In this document: positions 54,055 to 62,168 of the stretch, piece after piece | Layout: every line of letters begins with the position of its first letter | Position numbering within the stretch: the stretch's first letter is position 1 | From: Dyadobacter psychrotolerans | GTDB taxonomy: Bacteria; Bacteroidota; Bacteroidia; Cytophagales; Spirosomataceae | Reading direction: 5' to 3' | Assembly (NCBI RefSeq): GCF_004349265.1 | Contig: NZ_SMFL01000003.1 | Span: 682,001-746,000, forward strand | Length of the DNA stretch: 64,000 nucleotides | The notes under the pieces: generated by a model | Seen by the model: the letters and a program-made list of their open reading frames with translations, nothing else | Databases searched by the model: none | Told to the model about the DNA's origin: nothing | Program-made: the position numbers and the translations under genes

Positions 54055-55706
54055 AAAAACTTATTTACTTTCTAATTTTACTCATTTGCAGCCATTTGTC
54101 ACAGGCGCATGTGGGAAGTTCCGGCGTTCAGATGCAGGCACAAGCCGGGCCGTACAAGGTCTTGGTGAGCATCCAGCCTCCTGATGTTATTCCGGGGACT
54201 GCACGAATTTCTGTTTTTGTGGAAAGCGGCAATGCAAGTCATATTAAAGCACGGCCTATTTATTTGCGTTCAGGAGATAAGGGTGCACCTTCTCCGGATG
54301 AGTTATTAAAGGTTCCCGGACAATCAGGACAGTTTGCAGGAGATATCTGGTTAATGGAATCAGGCTCTTCCAGTGCGCAAATTGTGATCGATGGTGAACA
54401 GGGAAAAGGCGAATTAATTGTACCCGTAATGGCTATGTCGACCGCACAACGGGAAATGCCGCAAGGTCTTGGAATCGGTTTGAGCATTCTTGGGGTCATC
54501 CTTTTATTGCTGATGATTACTACAATCGGAGCAAGTGTAAGTGACGGGCTGTTACCATCAGGCCAGGTTCTTAGCTCAACTCAGAAACGTAAGAGGTATA
54601 TCAACATGGGGATCGCAACTGTGTTGTGTTCGCTGATTTTGTATGGCGGAAGCAGCTGGTGGAATAGCTGGGCGGCCGATTACAAACAATACATCTATAA
54701 ATCGGTTAAAGGCAGCTCAAAAATTATCACAGAAAACGATCAGCGTGTTTTTCAATTAACAATAGATACCACCGACTGGGAGTCTGAAAGACGTGGAAGT
54801 ATGTTGAGTACACTTATTCCTGATCATGGAAAACTGATGCATGCATTTTTGATACGTACCCCCGGGCTTGACGCTTTTGCACATATACATCCTGAACGGA
54901 AAGACAGTACAACTTTTGAAGCTTATCTACCAAAATTGCCTGCAGGTAAATACCTGATGTATGCCGACATTGTCCGGTATTCAGGCTTTGCAGAATCCAT
55001 TGTCGACACAGTGGATATTCCTGAACAGGATTCAAAAGTTACCGATTTAAAAACCACGGCAGAGGAAGATACCTATGTCGTAACCGATCCAATCTATGCA
55101 CCAGGCAAGGTTGCGATGGCGGAAGATGTGGTAATATGCGGCAAACCCGGGACCAAAACTGTATTTAAAGACGGTTCATACGCCGTTTGGGAAGGAAAAC
55201 CGAATCAGGCACTTGAAGCCGGCAAACCATATCAGCTAAACTTTGAGGTTTTTAATCCCGATGGCAGTCCTTGTATACCTGAGCCTTACCTTGGCATGAC
55301 GGGACACGTTGCTGTGGTGCGTTCTGATGGTTCTGTTTATATTCATTTACATCCAACGGGCTCCTTTCCAATGGCTGCGGAAAAGATATTTAAAAACCGG
55401 CTTGCAGACACAACCAAACTGATGAAACGACCCACGCCGGGAATTTTTAAAGACAGCGTTGACAGATATTTGGCAGGATTAAAAGCCATGTCGGTATTGC
55501 AGCGGGAAGAATTTCTGATGACCGAAATGGGTATGTATGAGACCAGTGGCGCAGGAATGACCACTATGGAACATGGCAACAGGATCTCATTCCCATACGC
55601 ATTCCCAAAGGACGGAACCTACCGGATTTTCTTACAGATAAAACGTAACGAAAAGGTTTTAACCGGCGTCTTTGATGTCAAAGTGAAAGATAGTACCACG
55701 TTGTAA
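54051..55706 (+). CDS. Exported two-TM protein with twin H-x(12-13)-H-x-H-P units
   Basis: 551 residues. A signal peptide ends SQA before His20, so the mature protein should begin with His. An about 120-residue beta-rich domain, two membrane helices (about 138-160 and 184-202) and a large extracytoplasmic region follow. That region has two similar units: KLMHAFLIR...FAHIHPE (H264, H278, H280) and MTGHVAVVR...YIHLHPTG (H419, H432, H434), each followed by an LP- or FP-x2-G-x-Y strand as in YtkA/cupredoxin-like sandwiches. Layout (export signal, beta domain, two TM, beta domain) resembles PmoB. Coupled to the upstream gene. Confidence 0.72.
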   Translation: MKKLIYFLILLICSHLSQAHVGSSGVQMQAQAGPYKVLVSIQPPDVIPGTARISVFVESGNASHIKARPIYLRSGDKGAPSPDELLKVPGQSGQFAGDIWLMESGSSSAQIVIDGEQGKGELIVPVMAMSTAQREMPQGLGIGLSILGVILLLLMITTIGASVSDGLLPSGQVLSSTQKRKRYINMGIATVLCSLILYGGSSWWNSWAADYKQYIYKSVKGSSKIITENDQRVFQLTIDTTDWESERRGSMLSTLIPDHGKLMHAFLIRTPGLDAFAHIHPERKDSTTFEAYLPKLPAGKYLMYADIVRYSGFAESIVDTVDIPEQDSKVTDLKTTAEEDTYVVTDPIYAPGKVAMAEDVVICGKPGTKTVFKDGSYAVWEGKPNQALEAGKPYQLNFEVFNPDGSPCIPEPYLGMTGHVAVVRSDGSVYIHLHPTGSFPMAAEKIFKNRLADTTKLMKRPTPGIFKDSVDRYLAGLKAMSVLQREEFLMTEMGMYETSGAGMTTMEHGNRISFPYAFPKDGTYRIFLQIKRNEKVLTGVFDVKVKDSTTL

Positions 55707-55710
55707 TCAT

Positions 55711-55768
55711 GGGCTTGGGGCATGGGTTTCGCGAGTCTCTACCCTAAGCCCCCTGCCCTATGCCCCAA
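55711..55768. repeat. G/C-tract inverted repeat with G-quadruplex potential at a convergent gene end
   Basis: The minus strand has four G-tracts (complement of C-tracts 55742-55744, 55749-55753, 55756-55758, 55763-55766) with loops of 2-4 bases, overlapping the HAD gene's TAG. The plus strand upstream has three G-tracts (55711-55726). Two alternative hairpins are possible: 55711-55720 with 55742-55751, or 55715-55726 with 55756-55768. No T-run follows. Confidence 0.6.
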
Positions 55769-56420
55769 ATAGGGCTTTTATCTTTTCAAAAGACAGATCA
55801 TCGTAATTCTGAACGTACAAGTCACAAGGCGGAAGTTCTTCTTTCGTATGTGAGCTCAGTACGCCAACCACCCGCATGCCGGCATTCAGCCCTGCCGTTA
55901 CGCCTGAAAAGGAATCTTCAAAAACGACGCATTGATCCGGAGAAACACCCAGATTAATCGACGATGTTAAATAAACCTCAGGATCGGGTTTGTGTTTTTT
56001 TACATTTTCACTGGCCAGAATGGAGCCCAGTTTTTGACGGATATCAACTTTGCTCAGGATCAGTTCCAGATTCGCTTTTGGTGCGGAAGTGGCTACACCG
56101 AGTTTTACACCATTCTTTTCAAGATCAGACATAAATGGCACAATACCGGAAATGGGTTCGATGTAAGGCTCGTAAATCTGCCGGAACAGACTTTCCTTTT
56201 CATCTTCCAATTGCAGCAGCTCGTCTCCCTCAATGGTCCGTTTCAGGAAATGAGATAAAATATAACTGTTGCTTTTGCCAAACATGTGCTGTACGAATTC
56301 CTCATCAGTAGGAGCAAGATCGCGTACTGAAAAAAATTGACGGAATGCCATCGAGTGGTACGGGTTGGTATGGCAGATCACGCCATCCATGTCAAAAATT
56401 ACTGCTATTTCTTTATTCAT
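55758..56420 (-). CDS. HAD family hydrolase (beta-phosphoglucomutase-like)
   Basis: 220-residue HAD phosphatase of the beta-phosphoglucomutase-like class. It has FDMDGVICHTNPYH (nucleophile Asp and Asp+2), VATSAPKANLELIL (motif II), KKHKPDPEVYL (motif III Lys) and VVFEDSFSGVTAGLNAGM (motif IV acidic pair). It acts on small phosphorylated metabolites; the substrate is unknown. Its stop codon lies in a G-rich repeat. It is convergent with the putative copper-membrane operon. Confidence 0.88.
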   Translation of the reverse strand: MNKEIAVIFDMDGVICHTNPYHSMAFRQFFSVRDLAPTDEEFVQHMFGKSNSYILSHFLKRTIEGDELLQLEDEKESLFRQIYEPYIEPISGIVPFMSDLEKNGVKLGVATSAPKANLELILSKVDIRQKLGSILASENVKKHKPDPEVYLTSSINLGVSPDQCVVFEDSFSGVTAGLNAGMRVVGVLSSHTKEELPPCDLYVQNYDDLSFEKIKALFGA

Positions 56421-56681
56421 CTTACAAAGGTAACAATTGGTCTAAATGTTGAAGCAAGAATGACTTACCTCATTTTATTCATCAACAATTTATATACACT
56501 TTACAAAAATTATTTCTATTTTAGCTGTGAACTTTCGAAAGAAGAGCAGAAAAATTTTAATTAATTCTATCAAAAAGCTGCTCATTTTGATGTTTGCCTC
56601 GTATTAAAACATCAATAGGTTTATCACTTCTGTTGTCTTATTATACCCTAACACAATATTTATTTTTATTAAGTTGGTTAT

Positions 56682-57140
56682 ATGAATGAATTAGAACGAA
56701 CAAACAATGGTATTGATCTTCATCCCGTTGGCAAAAACAACCAGCTGACATCGCTCGAAGTCTATGATAAATACGGAGCGATGGCTTACGGAATTATTCT
56801 GCAAATTGTTCCACAGCCACATCTGGCCCAGGAAATTCTGGTCAGTGTTTTTTCTTCTCCGCAACTTCAGGCTTGTAACAGTTACCCGTTCACTTTCGCA
56901 GTATGCGTGATTAAGCTTGCCCGGGCAAAAGCTGTGGAGGCAAAGAGAAAATTAATGTCCCTAGCACAAGACGGTACCGGAAATACGTTTACTAAAGGTG
57001 ACAGGTCACCACAGGTAATTTTCGACCTCGCTTTTCGTCAGGGTTTTACACCGGACGAAGTGGCCCAAAAACTAGATATATCGAAATCCGAAGTACTGAG
57101 AGCATTTCATGATTTCTTCAAAACTTATCGTAACTCTTAA
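56682..57140 (+). CDS. Degenerate sigma-70-like protein
   Basis: 152 residues. EVYDKYGAMAYGIILQIVPQPHLAQEILVSVF matches the start of sigma region 2 of SigK-type ECF factors, but the usual DVLQEVF-x-K-I-W and the following K-G-R-L-F-T-W stretch are eroded. The C-terminus IFDLAFRQGFTPDEVAQKLDISKSEVLRAF resembles the region 4 helix-turn-helix. At 152 residues it is shorter than the usual about 180. It stands 11 bases before an RskA-N-terminus-like membrane protein, so a sigma/anti-sigma relic or a rewired regulator is likely. Confidence 0.6.
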   Translation: MNELERTNNGIDLHPVGKNNQLTSLEVYDKYGAMAYGIILQIVPQPHLAQEILVSVFSSPQLQACNSYPFTFAVCVIKLARAKAVEAKRKLMSLAQDGTGNTFTKGDRSPQVIFDLAFRQGFTPDEVAQKLDISKSEVLRAFHDFFKTYRNS

Positions 57141-57151
57141 TATCAATCAAA

Positions 57152-57628
57152 TTGGACACTACAGATTTTATTGAAAGCGGTATTCTTGAATCATATTTAC
57201 TTGGCCTTTCCAACGAGGAAGAAAGGGAATATGTTAAACAGAGAATACTGACAGATCAGGAGGTTTCTGATTATTTGGTTGATCTGGAAACGGATATAAA
57301 GGGTTATTTCGATCAGCATTCTTTTCCACCTCCTCCGGAGGTCAGAGAGATCATTGCCTTGCGTACGTCAAAAGGTGATATTCAAAAGAAGAAACACGTA
57401 TTCAACAAAAATTCAGCACAGGAAAACACAAGAAAAAAAGATGAATACCTGGAAATTGAAGTTAATGACACGTATATAAAAGTGCACAAATACTGGCGAC
57501 CGGCATTCATAGCCGTTTTTATCTTGTCAAAGATTTTCCTGATCGCCGGGTTGTATTATTACTTCAAAACAGCAAGTCTGGAGCAAGAACTGGTGAAATT
57601 AAAAACAGAAGTACAGCAACTTAAATAA
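57152..57628 (+). CDS. RskA-like anti-sigma protein without C-terminal domain (TTG start)
   Basis: 158 residues from a TTG at 57152; no in-frame ATG is near, and the N-terminus DFIESGILESYLLGLSNEEE is the anti-sigma-K/RskA N-terminal pattern, so TTG is the probable start. One membrane helix (about 115-135, PAFIAVFILSKIFLIAGLYYY) follows, then only a short coiled-coil tail (LEQELVKLKTEVQQLK) instead of the usual periplasmic RskA domain. It pairs with the degenerate sigma-like gene upstream. A strong terminator follows. Confidence 0.65.
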   Translation: MDTTDFIESGILESYLLGLSNEEEREYVKQRILTDQEVSDYLVDLETDIKGYFDQHSFPPPPEVREIIALRTSKGDIQKKKHVFNKNSAQENTRKKDEYLEIEVNDTYIKVHKYWRPAFIAVFILSKIFLIAGLYYYFKTASLEQELVKLKTEVQQLK

Positions 57629-57648
57629 GGCTTAAAAATAATAATAGC

Positions 57649-57689
57649 AAAAAGCGACAGATGAATTTGAACCTCATCTGTCGCTTTTT
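57649..57689. terminator. Bidirectional intrinsic terminator
   Basis: A5-GCGACAGATGA (57649-57664) is complementary to TCATCTGTCGC-T5 (57674-57689), 16 bp with a 9-base loop, between convergent genes and touching the last base of the MBL gene. Confidence 0.92.
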
Positions 57690-58828
57690 TACTTTTTTGG
57701 AGGAATTTCATCCCACCATTTCCGATTCGGATAAATACTGTCTACCACGATTTGCTCTCCAATCATCGGGGTCGTTAATTTCAGGCCAAGTTCAGCTGCC
57801 CGTTTTTCAATTCTCTTTGGCGATTCGTTCCAGGGATGCAATGCCAGCGTAAACTTGCCCCAATGAACGGGCCACACAATTTTTGCGCCCAAATCAATCC
57901 CGGCCTGCACGGTTTGTTCCGGCATCATGTGAATGTACGGCCATAATTCGTTGTACTGTCCATTTTCCAAAACAGCAATATCAAACGGACCGAACTTTGA
58001 TCCAATGGCAGCAAAATGTTTTTCGTAACCGGAATCCCCGCCAAGAAATATTTTATAATCCACCGATTGCAAAACATAAGAAGCCCAAAGCGATTTACCT
58101 CTTGAAAGGTTTCTACCCGAAAAATGGCGCGCAGGTGTTGCAGTCAATTGAATACCATCGATAACATTAGTACCCTCCCACCAGTCCAGCTCTGTAATAT
58201 TTTCAGGAGATATGCCCCAATGTTCGAGGTGAGCACCTACGCCCAGCGGAACAATGAACTTAGTCGGTTTGCCGGCAAACTGTTTCAGTGTTTCATAATC
58301 CATGTGATCATAATGATCGTGTGAAAGCACGACAAAGTCGATAGCGGGTAAATCCTTGAAATCAAACACATGTGTTCCAGGATAATTTTTGTTTCCCGCC
58401 CACTGAACCGGTGATATTCTTTCACTCAAAACCGGATCCATCAGGATGTTCTTACCGCTCATCTGTAACATATAAGCCGAATGACCAAAATAGGTAAAAG
58501 TGGGTTTGCCAGAAGGCGACAATTTCAAATCCGTTTGCACTGAAGGAAGTGTAAAAGCCGGTTCCACACTTTTGTCTTTCATCAAAAATGCAACCGCCAG
58601 CTTGAAATAATTGGTGTTCGGAGCACTAACCGGGGTATCGGTCAGGTTCACAAAACTGCCGCCCTTGTAATTCGGTGATTTTTTGATACGTTCCAACCGG
58701 GCACCGCCAGGCTCTTTTCCAAATGAGGCCTGTTGTATAAACAGGTAGATAGCCACAGTCAGTACGACCACAACTGTAAGAAGTGTCAGCATTATTCTTT
58801 TAAATCTTCGTTTTAGTTTAGATGTCAT
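57689..58828 (-). CDS. MBL-fold metallo-hydrolase (NAPE-PLD-like), membrane-anchored
   Basis: 379 residues with an N-terminal membrane helix (about 11-30, IMLTLLTVVVVLTVAIYLF) and a metallo-beta-lactamase fold. FTYFGHSAYMLQMSGKNILMDPV, the metal motif LSHDHYDHMD (His170, His172, Asp174, His175), ATPARHFSGR, FLGGDSGYEKHF and WPVHWGKF fit the UlaG/NAPE-phospholipase D-like branch. The anchor suggests it acts at the cell envelope, perhaps on lipids; this is inference. Separated from dps by a terminator. Confidence 0.88.
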   Translation of the reverse strand: MTSKLKRRFKRIMLTLLTVVVVLTVAIYLFIQQASFGKEPGGARLERIKKSPNYKGGSFVNLTDTPVSAPNTNYFKLAVAFLMKDKSVEPAFTLPSVQTDLKLSPSGKPTFTYFGHSAYMLQMSGKNILMDPVLSERISPVQWAGNKNYPGTHVFDFKDLPAIDFVVLSHDHYDHMDYETLKQFAGKPTKFIVPLGVGAHLEHWGISPENITELDWWEGTNVIDGIQLTATPARHFSGRNLSRGKSLWASYVLQSVDYKIFLGGDSGYEKHFAAIGSKFGPFDIAVLENGQYNELWPYIHMMPEQTVQAGIDLGAKIVWPVHWGKFTLALHPWNESPKRIEKRAAELGLKLTTPMIGEQIVVDSIYPNRKWWDEIPPKK

Positions 58829-58860
58829 GAATCTTGGTCCTTTTTACATATCGGTAATCA

Positions 58861-58895
58861 TAAAAAAATTACCGGCATGTTTCATCGCCGGTAAT
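58861..58895 (-). terminator. Intrinsic terminator after the Dps gene
   Basis: ATTACCGGC (58868-58876) and GCCGGTAAT (58887-58895) form a perfect 9-bp stem; on the minus strand seven T follow. Confidence 0.85.
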
Positions 58896-58923
58896 AAAGA
58901 TAAATGAATATCAGACATTTTTG

Positions 58924-59394
58924 CTATTTCAAAAAGGCGCGTAACATCCAGGCCATTTTTTCGTGTTCACGAAGTAAACCTGTCACATAATCGCTGGATC
59001 CAAGATCTTTGTAAGTATCAGCAAATTCTGTGATGAGTGTACGAAGGATACGAATAATTGTTTCATGGTCGTCCAGGAGATTTTTAAGCTGTATTTTTTC
59101 GTCGTTGGTATATTCCGGTTCTAAAAGATCCGTCAGTTTTAGAATATCTACCAGACGTGCTTCCGAATAGTGACCGATTGCACGGATGCGTTCTGCGATA
59201 TCGTCCATGATCACCTGCAACTGCTCGTATTGTCCTTCAAATAATTTATGCAGTTCGAAGAAATTCATACCGCCGATATTCCAGTGATAGTTGCGGGTTT
59301 TGGTATAAAGTACAAATTCATTTGCCAGTAATTTGTTCAGCTGAAACGCTACGGCCTCAGTATTGCTGTCTGAAATTCCAATGTTTGCTTTCAT
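58924..59394 (-). CDS. dps: Dps family ferritin-like DNA-protection protein
   Basis: 156-residue Dps, a dodecameric mini-ferritin that oxidises and stores iron and protects DNA under starvation or peroxide stress. Ferroxidase ligands fit the family spacing: His37 (RNYHWN), His49, Asp64 and Glu68 (GQYEQLQVIMDDIAERIRAIG). Length is normal. Monocistronic with its own terminator. Confidence 0.93.
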   Translation of the reverse strand: MKANIGISDSNTEAVAFQLNKLLANEFVLYTKTRNYHWNIGGMNFFELHKLFEGQYEQLQVIMDDIAERIRAIGHYSEARLVDILKLTDLLEPEYTNDEKIQLKNLLDDHETIIRILRTLITEFADTYKDLGSSDYVTGLLREHEKMAWMLRAFLK

Positions 59395-59585
59395 GATATT
59401 TTTAAACGTGGTAGTATGTTAAAAATTTACTGTTTCGTTTGTAATCTAAACCGTTTATACTCAGGAAAAGATCATCAAAATCAACAATATTATACGTAAG
59501 GTGAAATAAACCTGACTGATTTCAAAAGCAAATGGATTAATTTAGAATTAAATTAACTCAAACAGCTCATTTTTAACATATTAAA

Positions 59586-59622
59586 ACAAAAAAAACGCTC
59601 CCTGTTTCCATTAAAGAGCGTT
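59586..59622 (-). terminator. Intrinsic terminator after the BlaR1-like gene
   Basis: AACGCTC (59594-59600) and GAGCGTT (59616-59622) pair; on the minus strand the stem is followed by a run of T (TTTTTTTTGTTTT), eight bases after the stop. Confidence 0.75.
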
Positions 59623-59629
59623 GTCTGTT

Positions 59630-61585
59630 TTAGTTATTTGCCAGAGCAGGTCGTCCGTAAACCTCATCGACCGGCCTGGTTTCAATCCACCAAAGCCTGT
59701 CAAGTTTTTTGTCGTAATACCGTGCAAGTTTGCCTTTGAAGACAGCAATCCTTTTAATTTCTTCCTTTAAAGGTTTTATGTTACTTCCCACACCGAATAC
59801 CTGACGGAAACCATCCAGAAAAAATGGCTCAGAATCCAACTTACTAATATCGAAGGACGCAACGTCAATCCACTCAACGTTATCCTTTTTCAGGTATGAA
59901 GCAGGAGGCGCTTCCTTGTTTGTGGGATAAGTGTAGTAGAACATTTTGGTAGCAAGCCTTCGATCATCGTGTTTAAAATCAGTATTCAATAAAGTTGGAG
60001 GTGATCCTTTACCAGGGGCATTAAGTTCATAATATGTTGCTGGCTTACCATCCAGATAAAATTGCAGGTTTCCTTCATAACCGACCAACTTTTGATCTTT
60101 AGTAAAAAAGCCATTTTCGAATTTGGTGATAACATGTCTGGGACGTTTATACTCTTTTTTAAAGTTGGCTATCAAATTTTGTTCTTTGACAGGCGCTTTA
60201 CTTTCTTCCTGCAAAAATGACCTTAATTCGTTTTTCACATCCGATGACCTGTTTGATTTGAAAAATTCTTCCTGATAAATACCATATGGACGTCCGGCAT
60301 ATAGTAGTTTATCAACTTTTCTTAAAAACGATATAGTAAAATGTTCTCCTCCATCTATGTCACTTCCACGGTTCTTTATCAGACCATAGGGCCTGCCAAC
60401 CGCTTTTCCATTAAAAAACAGTGTATTGTAACCAGCCAGTGCTACTTGTTCGGCACCATCGTTATACATTACCTGGTAATTAAAAACAGAATCAGAAGAA
60501 TAATCACCGGCATCAAATTTCAAATAATAAAATCCGTCTGAATCAGTAGAAATTGGCTTCGTTGTCTTGCGATCTCCCAATTTTATTTCCAGTGGCAAAT
60601 TACTGATCGGCTTTCCCGTCAAAACTTCCAAAACAAGCCCGGAGATATAAATGGTCTGATCATCTTTAACATACTCTTTTCCCTGAACATTTATCTGATT
60701 TTCTACATCCTGCCTGAAAGCTACCAGTAAAACAAACAATAACGGCAACACAAACAGAAACCTGATAAGCTGTATTCTCGCTGATTTCATTTTATTCATC
60801 ATGATAATTCTTTGTTTGAGGGAAGAAAAATTAAACTGGTTTGCGATACGAAATGCGGGAACGCCGGTAACTTTCAGAAGCAGATACTGGTATTGTTTTA
60901 CATCGACCCCGTTTTCCAGAACCTGCCGGTCAGCAATGAATTCCAGATTTTGCCTGATTGCATAACGGATCTGCCAGACAAAGGGATTATACCAATTGAG
61001 AATGCACAATATTTCTGCAAAAATGATATCTAGTGTGTGCCGCTGTTTTACATGAACAAATTCGTGGAGCATGATCTCCCGTAGCTCATCTTCATCATGT
61101 AAGTTCCTGTTAATGAAAATAGAATTACCAAACGAAAACGGAATGATGTCTTTTTGAACCTCATATATTTTCACACCATCTCCCGAAATCAGCTTCGCCT
61201 TTTTTCTGATTTTACGAAACGAAACAAAGAACAGCATGGATCTAACAAACATAAAAACGACGCCTGTTCCAAACATCAAAACCAAAACATCCCAACGGTT
61301 AACCTCGGTAGCTACGGCTTCGTTTACGGCAAAATTCACCGCTGGCCTTGTGTAATGCTGAACTGCAGGAACAAACTGAACAATTTGGTGATCGACCAGC
61401 TCAACCTGCTTCAACGTTTGATCCACATTGATAAAAGGAATAAAAAAAACAAGTGCAGAGTAAAGAAGCAAATACCACCTGTTCCAGTTATAAAAGGTGT
61501 ATTTACGCAAGACAAACTGATAGAAACAGCTCACTACCGCGAACCCGATTGTGATTTTCAGGAGGTATTCAATGAATGGAGACAT
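59630..61585 (-). CDS. M56 family (BlaR1/MecR1-like) membrane metallopeptidase
   Basis: 651 residues. About four membrane helices (for example 4-24, 36-52, 99-122 and 272-290) surround a cytoplasmic M56 zinc protease domain with IMLHEFVHVKQRH (His174, Glu175, His178) and the distal ENLEFIADR-type ligand Glu215. After the last helix there is no penicillin-binding sensor domain; instead there is a carboxypeptidase-regulatory-like beta domain (about 312-360, ISGLVLEVLTGKPISNLP) and a long unknown region. It is expected to cleave the BlaI-like repressor encoded 12 bases upstream when a signal is sensed. The signal is unknown. Confidence 0.88.
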   Translation of the reverse strand: MSPFIEYLLKITIGFAVVSCFYQFVLRKYTFYNWNRWYLLLYSALVFFIPFINVDQTLKQVELVDHQIVQFVPAVQHYTRPAVNFAVNEAVATEVNRWDVLVLMFGTGVVFMFVRSMLFFVSFRKIRKKAKLISGDGVKIYEVQKDIIPFSFGNSIFINRNLHDEDELREIMLHEFVHVKQRHTLDIIFAEILCILNWYNPFVWQIRYAIRQNLEFIADRQVLENGVDVKQYQYLLLKVTGVPAFRIANQFNFSSLKQRIIMMNKMKSARIQLIRFLFVLPLLFVLLVAFRQDVENQINVQGKEYVKDDQTIYISGLVLEVLTGKPISNLPLEIKLGDRKTTKPISTDSDGFYYLKFDAGDYSSDSVFNYQVMYNDGAEQVALAGYNTLFFNGKAVGRPYGLIKNRGSDIDGGEHFTISFLRKVDKLLYAGRPYGIYQEEFFKSNRSSDVKNELRSFLQEESKAPVKEQNLIANFKKEYKRPRHVITKFENGFFTKDQKLVGYEGNLQFYLDGKPATYYELNAPGKGSPPTLLNTDFKHDDRRLATKMFYYTYPTNKEAPPASYLKKDNVEWIDVASFDISKLDSEPFFLDGFRQVFGVGSNIKPLKEEIKRIAVFKGKLARYYDKKLDRLWWIETRPVDEVYGRPALANN

Positions 61586-61597
61586 AGCCTGTTATGT

Positions 61598-61966
61598 TTA
61601 AAGCTTGTTATTCTTTCCTTCAATTAATCCGATAATCTCTTTCAGCTCATCTGCCGAAATCTTGTTTTTTTCAACAAAAAAGTTAACCAGTTCCTTATAG
61701 GAATTTTCAAAATAATCTTTCACCACATTCCCCATAAACTTTTGTTTATAAGCCTCTTCCGTAATTGCCGGCGAGTAAATATGTGTGTTTCCGATTAGCC
61801 GGCTTTGTAAATAGCCCTTTTTTTCCAGGTTTTTTACTGTTGAAGCCAAAGTCGTATAAGGCGGCAGCGGCTCTCCCAGATTTGCAAAAAAGGACTTAAT
61901 GTTGCCTTCGCCTGTTTTCCAGATCGCCTGCATGGCCTCTTCTTCCTGTTGTGTTAATTTTTCCAT
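61598..61966 (-). CDS. BlaI/MecI/CopY family transcriptional repressor
   Basis: 122-residue winged-helix repressor: KLTQQEEEAMQAIWKTGEGN, TTLASTVKNLEKKGYLQSRL (recognition helix and wing), then a C-terminal dimerisation helix set with ELVNFFVEKNKISADELKEI. It represses its own operon and is inactivated by proteolysis by the M56 partner. Two TACGA-N5-TCGTA dyads directly upstream of its start are the likely operators. No beta-lactamase gene is adjacent, so the regulon may be different. Confidence 0.92.
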   Translation of the reverse strand: MEKLTQQEEEAMQAIWKTGEGNIKSFFANLGEPLPPYTTLASTVKNLEKKGYLQSRLIGNTHIYSPAITEEAYKQKFMGNVVKDYFENSYKELVNFFVEKNKISADELKEIIGLIEGKNNKL

Positions 61967-61969
61967 ATC

Positions 61970-62003
61970 TACGATGTTTTCGTAAAACTACGAAAATATC
62001 GTA
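61970..62003. promoter_or_regulatory. Two tandem BlaI-type operator dyads
   Basis: TACGA-N5-TCGTA occurs twice (61970-61984 and 61989-62003), with centres 19 bases apart, starting four bases from the repressor's ATG. An outer ATCTACGAT/ATCGTAGAT symmetry also spans both. Confidence 0.75.
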
Positions 62004-62014
62004 GATACATACAA
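61983..62014 (-). promoter_or_regulatory. Candidate promoter of the blaI-blaR1-like operon
   Basis: On the minus strand TTG (62014-62012) and TAGTTTTA (61990-61983, one mismatch to TAnnTTTG) are 21 bases apart. Operator 2 covers the spacer and the -7 edge, as expected for repression. Confidence 0.45.
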
Positions 62015-62168
62015 GACTTTATTGATTATTTTTTTATTTACTGAAAACCATAGTAATAAATGGCATAAACGGGCTGGTTGAAAAAGGTCATAATTCGATG
62101 TGACCTTGCCCGGTAAATGCTGTATGATTGTTGAAGATTATTTATATTTGTTTTAAAGCACACATGCG

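Noticed and set aside
52020..55706. NlpC/P60 gene as part of the putative copper-membrane operon
   Set aside because: A 157-base gap with its own promoter candidate separates them, and the NlpC protein has no metal-site or layout link.
59630..61966. Beta-lactam resistance locus
   Set aside because: Only the regulator pair is present; there is no beta-lactamase or penicillin-binding gene and the sensor domain is different.
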